A DNA stretch of 54,853 nucleotides from JBEBGV01 sp040081265 (GTDB taxonomy: Bacteria > Acidobacteriota > Vicinamibacteria > Vicinamibacterales > UBA2999), in contig JBEBGV010000030.1 in NCBI GenBank assembly GCA_040081265.1, positions 1 through 54,853 on the forward strand, given 5' to 3'. Each line of letters starts with the position of its first letter. Position 1 is the first letter of the stretch. Both the position numbers and the translations under genes were made by a program. Positions 9,149 through 17,790 of this stretch are shown piece by piece. The notes beneath the pieces are model-generated. The model did not search any database. It had not been told where the DNA came from and worked only from the letters and a program-made list of their open reading frames with translations.

Positions 9149-9550
9149 TCAGCGCGTCGCCATGGCCGTCTGGAGTTGTCCCGTGTCGACGTACTGCTGG
9201 AAGCTCGAGAGTTTCCCATCCCGAAAGCGGAGCACGTGACACACCTGAGCATCGACGCGCGTGCCTGAGGGCTTGTAGAGGCCGCCGTATCGGCCCTCCA
9301 TCACCACGTGCTCGCCGGCGTCGTGAAGCGTCCCCACGGTGACCGTGAAACCTTCCCACTCCGATCCGAGCCGCATGAAGAGCTTTTCGAGTATGGCCTG
9401 CGGCCCCACCCAGGGAGCGCCATCCGGCCTGTAGGGGTTACCCTCAGCTTCTCGCCATTCAATCTCGGGATGGAACAAACCCAGCACCGTCGGGATGTCG
9501 CCGCGACCGAATGCCGTGTAGATGTCTTTCGCGAGCTGCACATTGCTCAT
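9149..9550 (-). CDS. SnoaL/NTF2-like protein
   Basis: A 133-residue protein with the NTF2/SnoaL-like fold: YTAFGRGDIPTVLGLFHPEI, the hallmark WREAEG, and HVLRFRDGKLSSFQQYVDT near the end. Such proteins bind or isomerise small molecules; the substrate cannot be told from sequence. The start ATG at 9550 has AGGA six bases upstream and overlaps the kinase stop (ATGA), so it is the last gene of that operon. Many such proteins are standalone and uncharacterised. Confidence 0.75.
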   Translation of the reverse strand: MSNVQLAKDIYTAFGRGDIPTVLGLFHPEIEWREAEGNPYRPDGAPWVGPQAILEKLFMRLGSEWEGFTVTVGTLHDAGEHVVMEGRYGGLYKPSGTRVDAQVCHVLRFRDGKLSSFQQYVDTGQLQTAMATR

Positions 9551-10686
9551 GGGAGGTCCTCTTGCCGTTGTTGTTCGGGGAGCGTAAACCGGAATGTCGA
9601 GCCTACACCGAGTTCGCTCTGCACAGACACCAACCCGCCGTGGGCCTCGACGAACGTTTTGACAATCGCGAGACCCAGTCCAAGCCCGCCTTCCTTTTCG
9701 AGGTCCGTCTCGCGCTTGTCGAACACAGTATGCCGACGGTCCTCCGGTATACCCTCGCCATTGTCGCGAACGAAACACTCCACGGTGCCGTCGGCGACCG
9801 TCACGATCGCCCCGATGACAACCTCCCCGCGCGGCGTGTAGGCGATCGCGTTGGCAATCAGATTCTGGAACACCCGTCGCAGCAGACTGGCGTCCGCGTA
9901 GACGACGAAGTCGTCTGGGACTTCGTTGACCAGACGCGTCGAGTCCGTCCCGGCGATGGGGTGGAGATTGTGAATGAGGTCTTCAACCAAAGGCCACAGG
10001 TCGAATCGGCGGCGCTCCAGCTTGACGCTCACCTCGGTCTCCAGGTTCGTGTTCTCCAGGAGCACCTTCGCGATCAAATCCTGCAGGTGTTGCACGTTCC
10101 GGTTGAGAGTCTTGAACTTCTGGGTCGTCTCCGGCGTTTCGACACCGGCCCGCTTGAGGATCACCTCGAGCACCCGCGCAGAGAGCGACACCGCACTCAG
10201 TGGCGTGCGAAGGTCGTGGGCGACAAATGCCAGATACTCTTCCCGCCGATGCTGCACTTCGAGCGCTTTCTGGGTGGCGAAGGTCTGCACCGCTGACCCG
10301 ATCGCTCCATCAAGGACGCGGTTGAGGACATGAAACGGCTTCCCCTGCATGCTCAATCCGTTCCGGTCGGCCAGGTCGTGGATACAACCGCGCAGGATGT
10401 TGTACTCGGCGACGACCTCGTCGATCTCGAATGCGTCCTTGACGCGCTGCAATCCGTGTGCGGGCGGGCTGCCCTCGATCAGGGCTTCAGCGATGGTCTC
10501 GTTCGACCCGGACCGCAGGGCGCTCGCAAGCTCCGCCAGCAGGTGCGGAATGTGATCGTTGAGCGTCGGCACGTCGAGCTTTTGCGCTGCCGGGAGGGCC
10601 CGGACCTGCGCTCGCCACGCCGTGAGCAGAGCCTCGCGTTCGCGCTCGATGAGCTGCGCTAGTTGGTCGAGAATCCCGATCGTCAC
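9547..10686 (-). CDS. Sensor histidine kinase
   Basis: A 379-residue soluble histidine kinase. Residues 1-140 form a helical N-terminal domain of the RsbR/RsbT-like sensor type with no membrane helix. The HisKA box is FVAHDLRTPLS with the phosphorylated His near residue 175, followed by the HATPase (N box NLIANAIAYT, G box DNGEGIPED and GLGLGLAIVK). It would phosphorylate a separate response regulator, which is not encoded next to it. Start is GTG 10686, with GGAGGG upstream. The stop overlaps the SnoaL start. Confidence 0.85.
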   Translation of the reverse strand: MTIGILDQLAQLIEREREALLTAWRAQVRALPAAQKLDVPTLNDHIPHLLAELASALRSGSNETIAEALIEGSPPAHGLQRVKDAFEIDEVVAEYNILRGCIHDLADRNGLSMQGKPFHVLNRVLDGAIGSAVQTFATQKALEVQHRREEYLAFVAHDLRTPLSAVSLSARVLEVILKRAGVETPETTQKFKTLNRNVQHLQDLIAKVLLENTNLETEVSVKLERRRFDLWPLVEDLIHNLHPIAGTDSTRLVNEVPDDFVVYADASLLRRVFQNLIANAIAYTPRGEVVIGAIVTVADGTVECFVRDNGEGIPEDRRHTVFDKRETDLEKEGGLGLGLAIVKTFVEAHGGLVSVQSELGVGSTFRFTLPEQQRQEDLP

Positions 10687-10833
10687 CTGCCCTCCGCGCT
10701 TCGCGTGCTCATATCCATCCCACGAACCAACCAGTCAGCTCATGAGTATGACGCGTTGCGGATCAGTTCCCAAGTAGAGAGACGACGCCCGGAGAATGGA
10801 CCCGGCGCGCCTGCGAGCGCTCGCCGCCTGTCG

Positions 10834-12390
10834 CTACGGCGTGCGCTTCTTCGGCTTCGGGTTCGCGATCAGTTCCTCGACCCGCGCGACCAGCGTCCGC
10901 GCGCTGAACGGCTTCTGCAGGAAGCCCTTCACGTCGAGTTCCTTCGGATCGACGACGTGACCGGTGTCACCAGACATCAGCAGGACGGGCACGCCCGGAT
11001 GCTTGCGACGCATCTCGCGCGCAAGGTCAGGCCCCTTCATGCCCGGCAGCAGCACGTCGCTCAGCAACAGGTCGAATGCAGCCGTGTGCCCCAGCGCGTC
11101 CTCGGCGTTGGGATACGCCACCACCTCATAGCCGTAGTGCGCGAGCACGCCTGCCAGCAGTTCACGCACACCTTCATCGTCTTCAACGAGCACGACACGC
11201 CCGCGCTGAACCTTCTCCACCGGAACTGGCGCCGCTACTTCGACCACAGGCGGAAGCAGGATGGTGACTCGCGTACCCTGCCCGACCTTGCTCTCCACCC
11301 AGATGAACCCACCGCTCTGCTTGATGACGCCGTAGACCGACGCCAGACCCAGGCCAGTCCGCCCCCACTGGGACTTCGTGCTGAAGAACGGTTCAAACAG
11401 GTGCGGCAGCGCCTGGTCCTCGATGCCGGCACCGGTATCGGTGAGCTGAATCCGGATGAACGGGCCCAGGTGCAGCCACGGGCGTGCGCGGCGCATCTCC
11501 TCGTCCACCTCGACCATTCCACTGCTGATCGCCAGGGTGCCGCCCTCAGGCATCGCCTCAGCGGCGTTGTCGGCCAGGTTCGACAGCACTTCCAGCACCT
11601 GGGACCGGTCGGCATGCACAGGCGGCAGGTCGGCGGCGAGCCGGGTCGTCACCTTCACCCGCTGCCCGACGCGGCCCCTCAACTGCGGAAGAGCTTCAGT
11701 GATGAGCGCAGAGATGTCGATCGGGCTGGCAATGAGCGTCTGCCGCCGGCCAAAGGCGAGCAGCTGTTGAGTCAGCGTGGCGGCACGGCGCGACGCGTCC
11801 ACGATCGCCTGGGCCGCCTCGCGACGGGGGTCGCCGGCCTCGAGTTCATGGACCAGCCCCTCGGCGCTGCCGCCGATCACCTGCAGGAGGTTGTTGAAGT
11901 CGTGAGCAACGCCGCCCGCCAGCCGCCCGGCCACCTGCAGCTGAGGCGGCATCTCCGCCGGCCCGGTGTCGCGAGGCCGGGCACCCGAGCTCTCGGCCAC
12001 TTCACGACTGTCCCGCCCGGTAATGACGGTGCTCTGGGTCGGAGCGGTCTGCGGCGGAGTGGCGATGACGCGACCTGCGCCACCGGCCTGCTGCCTGCGG
12101 CGTGCCACCGCATGCCGGGCGGCGCGCATCACCTCGGCAAACGGCGCGCTCCGTGCCAGCACATCGTCGGCACCGGCCGCGACGAGGCTGGCGGCGCCAG
12201 CCACGTCAGTGTCCGCTAGGAGAATGACCGGTGCCTTGGTCCGGGGCAGCAGCACGAGCAGTGCCGCATACGGTTCTCCACAGTCCACCACCAGCGCACC
12301 CGCCGTGACAGGCAGACTCGCCGAACGCAGGTCTTCGACCGAGCCCGTGAGAACGACGGTCTCTAGATTGTTCCAGGTGGAGTCGGGCAT
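10834..12390 (-). CDS. Hybrid histidine kinase with C-terminal receiver
   Basis: 518 residues: an N-terminal receiver-like domain without the usual phospho-acceptor motif (about 1-120), a HisKA box LAGGVAHDFNNLLQ (His near 173), an HATPase domain (NLADNAAEAMPEGG, GLGLASVYGVIKQSGG) and a complete C-terminal receiver (acidic pair EDD, acceptor Asp in LLLSDVLLPG, Lys in FLQKPF). The kinase should phosphorylate its own receiver. No sensor region or membrane segment is visible. It overlaps the upstream gene by 28 bases, so both are probably cotranscribed. Start: ATG 12390. Confidence 0.85.
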   Translation of the reverse strand: MPDSTWNNLETVVLTGSVEDLRSASLPVTAGALVVDCGEPYAALLVLLPRTKAPVILLADTDVAGAASLVAAGADDVLARSAPFAEVMRAARHAVARRRQQAGGAGRVIATPPQTAPTQSTVITGRDSREVAESSGARPRDTGPAEMPPQLQVAGRLAGGVAHDFNNLLQVIGGSAEGLVHELEAGDPRREAAQAIVDASRRAATLTQQLLAFGRRQTLIASPIDISALITEALPQLRGRVGQRVKVTTRLAADLPPVHADRSQVLEVLSNLADNAAEAMPEGGTLAISSGMVEVDEEMRRARPWLHLGPFIRIQLTDTGAGIEDQALPHLFEPFFSTKSQWGRTGLGLASVYGVIKQSGGFIWVESKVGQGTRVTILLPPVVEVAAPVPVEKVQRGRVVLVEDDEGVRELLAGVLAHYGYEVVAYPNAEDALGHTAAFDLLLSDVLLPGMKGPDLAREMRRKHPGVPVLLMSGDTGHVVDPKELDVKGFLQKPFSARTLVARVEELIANPKPKKRTP

Positions 12391-12839
12391 GACACGGGGG
12401 CGTCCGCAACCGCCGCGCGCGTGCGGGCCTTGGGAAACTTCATTATACGAGCCCCGCGCTCACCTCTGATGGTGCGCTCGACCTGATCGACGAAGCATTC
12501 GACCGCATCGTCAAGCGCCGCGGCGGGATGTCCGGCGCGCTGACGTTCGGCGTCCTGCGCGAGCAACGACAACACATCGAGCCCGCGACGAACGGTCGCT
12601 GCATGTCGATCGCCTGGCTCCTCCGCTTCGATCGCAGTGAGCAGCCGCTGCAGATGGTTCGCGATGTTGGCGATGCGAACGAGACGTTCCCGCTCGGCAC
12701 GCTGTCGCACATTACCGAGTTGGGCGTTGAGCACTCTGACCGCGTCACGATCGAGCTGGTCGGGCACATTGGCCGCGTGAACGGCCATCAGCGTGTCGTC
12801 AACCAGCGCGGCAAATTCGTCTCGGGCAACCTGGGCCAT
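12363..12839 (-). CDS. Helical protein of unknown function between kinases
   Basis: 158 residues from ATG 12839 (a TTG at 12899 would extend it by 20 residues but overlap the upstream kinase). It is almost entirely predicted helix, rich in Arg, Ala and Glu, and lacks known motifs. It sits between two histidine kinase genes with 25 bases to the upstream stop and a 28-base overlap with the next gene. It may be a phosphotransfer or connector protein, since it has several His, but that is only a guess. Confidence 0.55.
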   Translation of the reverse strand: MAQVARDEFAALVDDTLMAVHAANVPDQLDRDAVRVLNAQLGNVRQRAERERLVRIANIANHLQRLLTAIEAEEPGDRHAATVRRGLDVLSLLAQDAERQRAGHPAAALDDAVECFVDQVERTIRGERGARIMKFPKARTRAAVADAPVSCPTPPGTI

Positions 12840-12864
12840 CAGAGTCTCAACGGAAAGCGCCCGT

Positions 12865-14004
12865 CTAGAGGACGTGGCGGTCGCCGACTGCGCTGGCAAT
12901 CGCGCGCTTGAAGTCGGCGAGGGAAAAGGGCTTCATCAACAACGGAGCGCTCGGGCAGGCGTCTCGCGACACCCCTTCAGACGATCCCGAGATCAGGACG
13001 ACACCAATGCCAGGGCTGCGCCGCAGCATCTCTGCCGCGACAACCTGCCCCGGGAAGTCCGGAAGATTCACATCGGTGACCAGGGCATCGAGCGCGCCAG
13101 TGTGTCGGCCGATCAGGTCGATCGCCTCCTGCCCGGTGGCGGCAACAACGGCCTCATACCCTTCAAGTTCCAGGCAGTGAGCGAGCAGGTCCCGTACCGC
13201 CGGCTCATCGTCGACCAGCAGCACGCGCGGACGCGCGGGTCGCTCACGGCGTAAAGCATTGGCCTCGGTCGATGCTGGAGGTGGCATGACCAGGACGGTG
13301 GCGTCGCGTGGCAACACGACGCTGATGGCGGTGCCCGCCCCCGACGCACTCTCGACCTCGATTCGACCACCGCTGGCCTGCACGATGGCCTTGACGGTTG
13401 CCAGCCCGACGCCTGTCCCGTCAGCACCCTTGGTCGTGTAGTACGGATCGAACATCCGTGCCTGCACATCGGGTGGCATGCCGATGCCGGTGTCGCGCAT
13501 GGTGAGCACCACCCACTCGCGGGTACGGCCCTCATTGGTCACGCGGTTCTCGGTGCTGATCGTCAGCTGGCCGCCATCGGGCATGGCATCACGCGCGTTG
13601 GCCACCAGGTTGACGACGATCTGCTCGAGCTGCGTCTGGTTCACGCGCAGCGGCCACAGATCTTCGGTGAGGCTCCAGGCCAGGCGGACACGCTCGCCGG
13701 CAAGACCGTGCAACAGTCCCTGCAGCTCACCAAGGAGGAGGTTGAGATCAATTGATCGCACCGGCGGTGCGACCGCGCGGCCGTGCTCCAGGACCTGACG
13801 GGTCAGCGCCACGGCACGGTCGGCCGCAACCGCAATCGCCTCGACGTCCCGCCGTCGGATGTCTTCCGGGTCAAGCGTCTGGATCAATCGCTGACAGTGC
13901 GCCGTGATGACGAAGAGCAGGTTCTTGAAATCGTGCGCAACGCCAACCTCGAGGCTGGGAGCGGTGGCATGTGCCGGTGCTCGTCTGGCGGCGTTGGAAA
14001 TCAT
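12865..14004 (-). CDS. Histidine kinase with C-terminal receiver, no sensor domain
   Basis: 379 residues. HisKA box VGVAHDFKNLLFVI near residue 24, HATPase (NLVANARDAMPDGG, DTGIGMPP, GVGLATVKAIVQASGG), and a receiver with DDE near the start and acceptor Asp in ALVTDVNLPD. There is no N-terminal sensor; signal detection must come from partners. Its kinase core closely resembles those of the two neighbouring hybrid kinases, so the three probably arose by duplication. Start ATG 14004. Followed by 25 bases and the unknown helical gene. Confidence 0.85.
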   Translation of the reverse strand: MISNAARRAPAHATAPSLEVGVAHDFKNLLFVITAHCQRLIQTLDPEDIRRRDVEAIAVAADRAVALTRQVLEHGRAVAPPVRSIDLNLLLGELQGLLHGLAGERVRLAWSLTEDLWPLRVNQTQLEQIVVNLVANARDAMPDGGQLTISTENRVTNEGRTREWVVLTMRDTGIGMPPDVQARMFDPYYTTKGADGTGVGLATVKAIVQASGGRIEVESASGAGTAISVVLPRDATVLVMPPPASTEANALRRERPARPRVLLVDDEPAVRDLLAHCLELEGYEAVVAATGQEAIDLIGRHTGALDALVTDVNLPDFPGQVVAAEMLRRSPGIGVVLISGSSEGVSRDACPSAPLLMKPFSLADFKRAIASAVGDRHVL

Positions 14005-14107
14005 GATTCGATCACGAGGCCTCGGAGGTCGACACGCGACCCTCCTACGGGCTCACTCGGGCAATCGGCGGTACCGAACGAAGCTTGAGCGTTGGCCGAC
14101 CACACGG

Positions 14108-16060
14108 TCAGCGCAGAAGGCTGTTGATGGATTGCAGCAACTGCTGCCTGGTGAAGGGCTTAGCGAGGAACGGGTCGCCAGGCTCGAGGAGCGCGCCCCG
14201 CTCCGGGCTGGGCTCCCCGTACCCCGACATGTAAAGCACCTTCAGGCGCGGCTGGGTGGACGACATCCGTCGCGCCAGCTCTCTGCCCGAACCGCCCGGC
14301 ATGATCAAATCGGTCAGCAGGAGGTCAATGGCTCCCTCGTGCCGGGCAACCACGCCAAGCGCTTCCGACGGACCGCCGGCTTCGACGACGGTGTAGCCTT
14401 TCGCCTCGAGCGTATCGATGAGGAGGCTGCGCAGATCCGGATCGTCCTCGGTCACGAGGATCGTCGCTGCCTGGGTCGTCGCAGCATCCCCGGCGTGGGC
14501 GGCGTGGTCCCGATCGGGCGTCGACTGACTTGCCGGCAGGTACACCTCGAAACGGGTGCCACGGCCGGGCGCGCTGTCGATCCAGACATGTCCCCGACTC
14601 TGCGTGATGATGCCGTAGACGGTGGCCAGTCCAAGCCCGGTTCCGCGGCTGGGATCCTTGGTGGTGAAGAATGGTTCGAACACCCGTGCCTGAACCTCAG
14701 GCGACATGCCGTGCCCGGTGTCGCTCACGTCCATCCGCACGTAGTCGCCCGGCATCATCGGCGGCCGAAGAGCCGCCATCGCCGACGTCACGGTCACGTT
14801 GCGGACGACGACGCGGAGCGTACCGCCGTCGGGCATCGCGTCCCGGGCGTTGATGGCCAGGTTCATCAGCACCTGCTCCATCTGCACCGGGTCGACTTCC
14901 ACTGGACGCATGTCGGGATCGAGATCGACGTCCACGGCAATGTTCGATCCGATCAGCTGTGCGATGAGCTCGCTGGCTCGCCCGACCAGCTCGCCGAGAT
15001 CGACGATGCGCGGAGCAATCGTCTGCTGGCGACTGAAGGCGAGCAACTGACGCGTCAACGCCGTCGCACGCGCACAGTGCCGCAGGATGACGTCCACCTG
15101 CCCCGCTTTCGCGCTACCTTGCGTGATGTCGTCCTGCAGGCGTTCGCACGCCCCCGAGATCACCGTCAGCACATTGCTGAAGTCGTGGGCGATGCCGCCG
15201 GCCAGTCGGCCGACGGCCTCCATCTTCTGTGCCTGACGGAGTTGCGCCTCGCGCACCCGCAGCACGTCTTCGGCGCTCCTGCGCTCGGTGATGTCGCGGC
15301 CGTTCAGCACCGCACGACGCTCGCCGGTGCCAAGCGTCATCCGCGAGGCCACGACCTCGAAGGTGCGCATCGAACCGTCGGCGTGCGGCAGCCTGAACTC
15401 GTCGATCGGGGTCAGGTCGTCCGTAAACACCTGCTCGAGGAGCAGACGTGCCCGGGCCGCGTCCTCCGGATGGACAATCTCCACAAACGAGCTGCCGTGA
15501 TGCGCCTGCGGCGCGGTGCCGAGCAACGCACCGGTTGCCGGGCTCTGATAAACCACGACCCCGGCTTCATCGACGACCGTGATCAGGTCGCGCGCATGTT
15601 CGATCAGCGACTGGAACTGTTCGCGATTCTGCAGCAGTTCCTGACGCGTGCGTTCCCGTTCGGCCGCCTGACGGATGGCATCGGCCAGGTGGTCGCCGTC
15701 GAGGTGCGACTTGACCAGCAGGTCCTGCCCGAGGGAGCCGAACGAGGACGGCTCACGCCCTTCCCCGCTCAGGAGCAGGATGCCCGCCTGCAGCGTGGTG
15801 CGATTGTTCCGGATCCATTCGAGGCTGTCGCCGTCTGGAAGGTGTCGCTCGAGCAGCACGACGGCAACCGGCGTCTCGCGGAGGATGGCGTCCGCCTGCT
15901 CGAGCGTCGAGGCATGGAGCAGGCACACCGGCTGCCCGCTCGTCTGGTTCAGTTCCTCGCGCGCAAACTGGACAAACGACCGATCGGCGTCGACGAGCAA
16001 CGCCGTGACGGCGTCGGGCGAAACGCCATGCGCGTGGAGGGCTACGGCACCGTCTGCCAC
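14108..16060 (-). CDS. Hybrid kinase: receiver (Asp to Glu), PAS, HisKA, HATPase, receiver
   Basis: 650 residues from GTG 16060, 11 bases after motB. N-terminal receiver has acidic VDAD, the Ser in LLLSG and Lys in LLVKS, but the phospho-acceptor is Glu (VVLLERHLPDG), which may mimic the phosphorylated state. A PAS domain follows (about 130-250, start SLIEHARDLITVVDEAG), then HisKA (GGIAHDFSNVLTVI), HATPase and a complete C-terminal receiver (LLLTDLIMPGG). Operon position after motA/motB suggests a link to motility, possibly chemotaxis-like control. Confidence 0.85.
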   Translation of the reverse strand: MADGAVALHAHGVSPDAVTALLVDADRSFVQFAREELNQTSGQPVCLLHASTLEQADAILRETPVAVVLLERHLPDGDSLEWIRNNRTTLQAGILLLSGEGREPSSFGSLGQDLLVKSHLDGDHLADAIRQAAERERTRQELLQNREQFQSLIEHARDLITVVDEAGVVVYQSPATGALLGTAPQAHHGSSFVEIVHPEDAARARLLLEQVFTDDLTPIDEFRLPHADGSMRTFEVVASRMTLGTGERRAVLNGRDITERRSAEDVLRVREAQLRQAQKMEAVGRLAGGIAHDFSNVLTVISGACERLQDDITQGSAKAGQVDVILRHCARATALTRQLLAFSRQQTIAPRIVDLGELVGRASELIAQLIGSNIAVDVDLDPDMRPVEVDPVQMEQVLMNLAINARDAMPDGGTLRVVVRNVTVTSAMAALRPPMMPGDYVRMDVSDTGHGMSPEVQARVFEPFFTTKDPSRGTGLGLATVYGIITQSRGHVWIDSAPGRGTRFEVYLPASQSTPDRDHAAHAGDAATTQAATILVTEDDPDLRSLLIDTLEAKGYTVVEAGGPSEALGVVARHEGAIDLLLTDLIMPGGSGRELARRMSSTQPRLKVLYMSGYGEPSPERGALLEPGDPFLAKPFTRQQLLQSINSLLR

Positions 16061-16071
16061 AGGCTCGCTCG

Positions 16072-16914
16072 TCAGGGTGCGGTCCGTTCGGCCGTGGGTG
16101 CCACGTTCGCGTTCTTCTCCGCCGAGGCCCCTGCCGGCACGCCCGCGACGGGCCTGGCTGCCTCGGTGCGACGCACGAAGATCGAGATGCGCCGGTTACC
16201 GGCGTCGAGCGGCGTGCTGGGCGTCCTGAGTCGGGTGTCGGCGTAGCCATGGATGGCCTCGACCTTCTGCGAGTCGAGGCCCTGTGCCTGAAGAATGCGG
16301 CGTGCCGCATTGGCGCGGTCGGCCGACAGCTCCCAGTTCCCGTACCCTTCCCTGGTCCCGTAGGGCTGGCTGTCGGTGTGTCCTTCGATCGCCACCTTGT
16401 TCGGCAGTTCCTGCAGCTCGGCGGCAATCGCCGTCAGCACCCGGACGGTCTCGGGCTTCGCCGACGCGCTGCCGCTCCCGAAGAAGCCGTCATCGGGCGC
16501 CTCACGCAGCTCAATCAGCAACCCATCGTCACCCACGACGATGTCGATGCGGTCCTTGACGTCTGCAAACCTCGTCGCAAGCGTGTCCTTCAAGTGCTGC
16601 GCCGTGGCTTCGAGGACGGCCTTGGACTGCGCGGCCTGCGACGGCGCACCCTCGGTCGCGCCACCGCCAACCGTGCCCGAATCCGAACCCGGCAGCACAC
16701 CCGACCCACCCATGGCGAACGCCCCAGGGTCGCGGAAGTACTGGGCGACCGATCGCTTCGTCTCGGGGTTCTGACTCACCAGCCACATCACCAGGAAGAA
16801 CGCCATCATCGCGGTCACGAAGTCGGCGTACGCCACCTTCCACGCCCCGCCGTGGTGGGGGTGCTTGCCGTGCACGACCTTCTTGATGATGATGACTGGC
16901 TGGTTGTTCGCCAC
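16072..16914 (-). CDS. motB: Flagellar stator protein MotB
   Basis: 280 residues. The N-terminus KVAYADFVTAMMAFFLVMW is the single membrane helix with the conserved proton-path Asp. The periplasmic part ends with an OmpA-like peptidoglycan-binding domain (EGHTDSQPYG, ELSADRANAARRIL). MotB anchors the stator to the cell wall and, with MotA, drives rotation. GTG start, 3 bases after motA's stop. The linker holds a Gly-rich stretch. A second motB lies at 20021-20722. Confidence 0.95.
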   Translation of the reverse strand: MANNQPVIIIKKVVHGKHPHHGGAWKVAYADFVTAMMAFFLVMWLVSQNPETKRSVAQYFRDPGAFAMGGSGVLPGSDSGTVGGGATEGAPSQAAQSKAVLEATAQHLKDTLATRFADVKDRIDIVVGDDGLLIELREAPDDGFFGSGSASAKPETVRVLTAIAAELQELPNKVAIEGHTDSQPYGTREGYGNWELSADRANAARRILQAQGLDSQKVEAIHGYADTRLRTPSTPLDAGNRRISIFVRRTEAARPVAGVPAGASAEKNANVAPTAERTAP

Positions 16915-16917
16915 GTG

Positions 16918-17790
16918 TTATGCCGCCTTCGGGTGCGCCTGTGTAGCTTCCTTGCAGAACTTCTCCGTGTCGTTGAACGACGGACGGACGTGATGCGGCA
17001 GCACGCGGCGTGCGAACTCCACGGCGATCGCCGGCGGGTTGCCTTTGTAGATGGCAAGCAGTCCCGCCTTGATGCACGCGCAGTAATACATGTCGTCGTT
17101 GACGCGGCTCTCGAGCGCGCCGGCAATCGGCTGCGCCATGCCGTACGACAGCAGAATCCCGAGGAACGTTCCGACCAGCGCCGCGCCGACGCGTTCGCCG
17201 ATTTCGGCAGGCGGACCGTCGATGTGACCCATGGTGATGACAACGCCAAGCACGGCGGCGACGATGCCGAGCCCGGGCAGCGCGTCACCGACCTTGAGCA
17301 GTGCGTTGGAAGGCTTCAGCGCGTCATCGTGATGCACCCTGAGGTCCTCGTCCATCAGCGATTCGAGGTCGTGAGGGGCGATGCCGCCGACGATTAGGAC
17401 CTTCACCGAATCGGCCAGGAAGTCGGTGGCGTCGTGCCGCGCCAGGAACTTCGGGTACTTACTGAGAATCGAGCTCTGCTTCGGATCGTCGAAGTGCGCT
17501 TCGAGCGACATCACGCCCTGCTGCTGCACCTGCTTGAAGATCTGATAGAGCAGCGCCAGCAGCTCCTTGTAGTCGGCTGCCGACGTGCCAGCCCCCATCA
17601 CCGACTTCAGCTGGCCGCCAATGGCCTTCAGCACCGGCATCGGCGTGCTGCAGACCATGCTCCCGATTGCGGCGCCCGCGATGATGATGAACTCCGCCGG
17701 CTGGTACAGGACGCCAAAGGCGCCACCCTCTTCCCAGTAGCCGAGCGCCGTCGCGCCGAAGACGATGAAGAGACCAACGATTACGAGCAT
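16918..17790 (-). CDS. motA: Flagellar stator protein MotA
   Basis: 290 residues with four membrane helices: an N-terminal LVIVGLFIVFGATALGYW, PAEFIIIAGAAIG, and two near 165-215 (LGIVAAVLGVVITMG, LVGTFLGILLSYGMAQP). The cytoplasmic loop includes a conserved charged region. MotA forms the proton channel with MotB. It starts 10 bases inside the HD-GYP gene's 3' end and is followed by motB after 3 bases. It is more typical of the family than the second MotA at 20719-21582. Confidence 0.95.
   Translation of the reverse strand: MLVIVGLFIVFGATALGYWEEGGAFGVLYQPAEFIIIAGAAIGSMVCSTPMPVLKAIGGQLKSVMGAGTSAADYKELLALLYQIFKQVQQQGVMSLEAHFDDPKQSSILSKYPKFLARHDATDFLADSVKVLIVGGIAPHDLESLMDEDLRVHHDDALKPSNALLKVGDALPGLGIVAAVLGVVITMGHIDGPPAEIGERVGAALVGTFLGILLSYGMAQPIAGALESRVNDDMYYCACIKAGLLAIYKGNPPAIAVEFARRVLPHHVRPSFNDTEKFCKEATQAHPKAA

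Noticed and set aside
10663..12219. 518-codon plus-strand frame
   Set aside because: It is antisense to the hybrid kinase at 10834-12390.
13904..16246. 780-codon plus-strand frame antisense to two kinases
   Set aside because: It is the mirror of well-supported kinase genes; GC-rich codons leave long empty frames.
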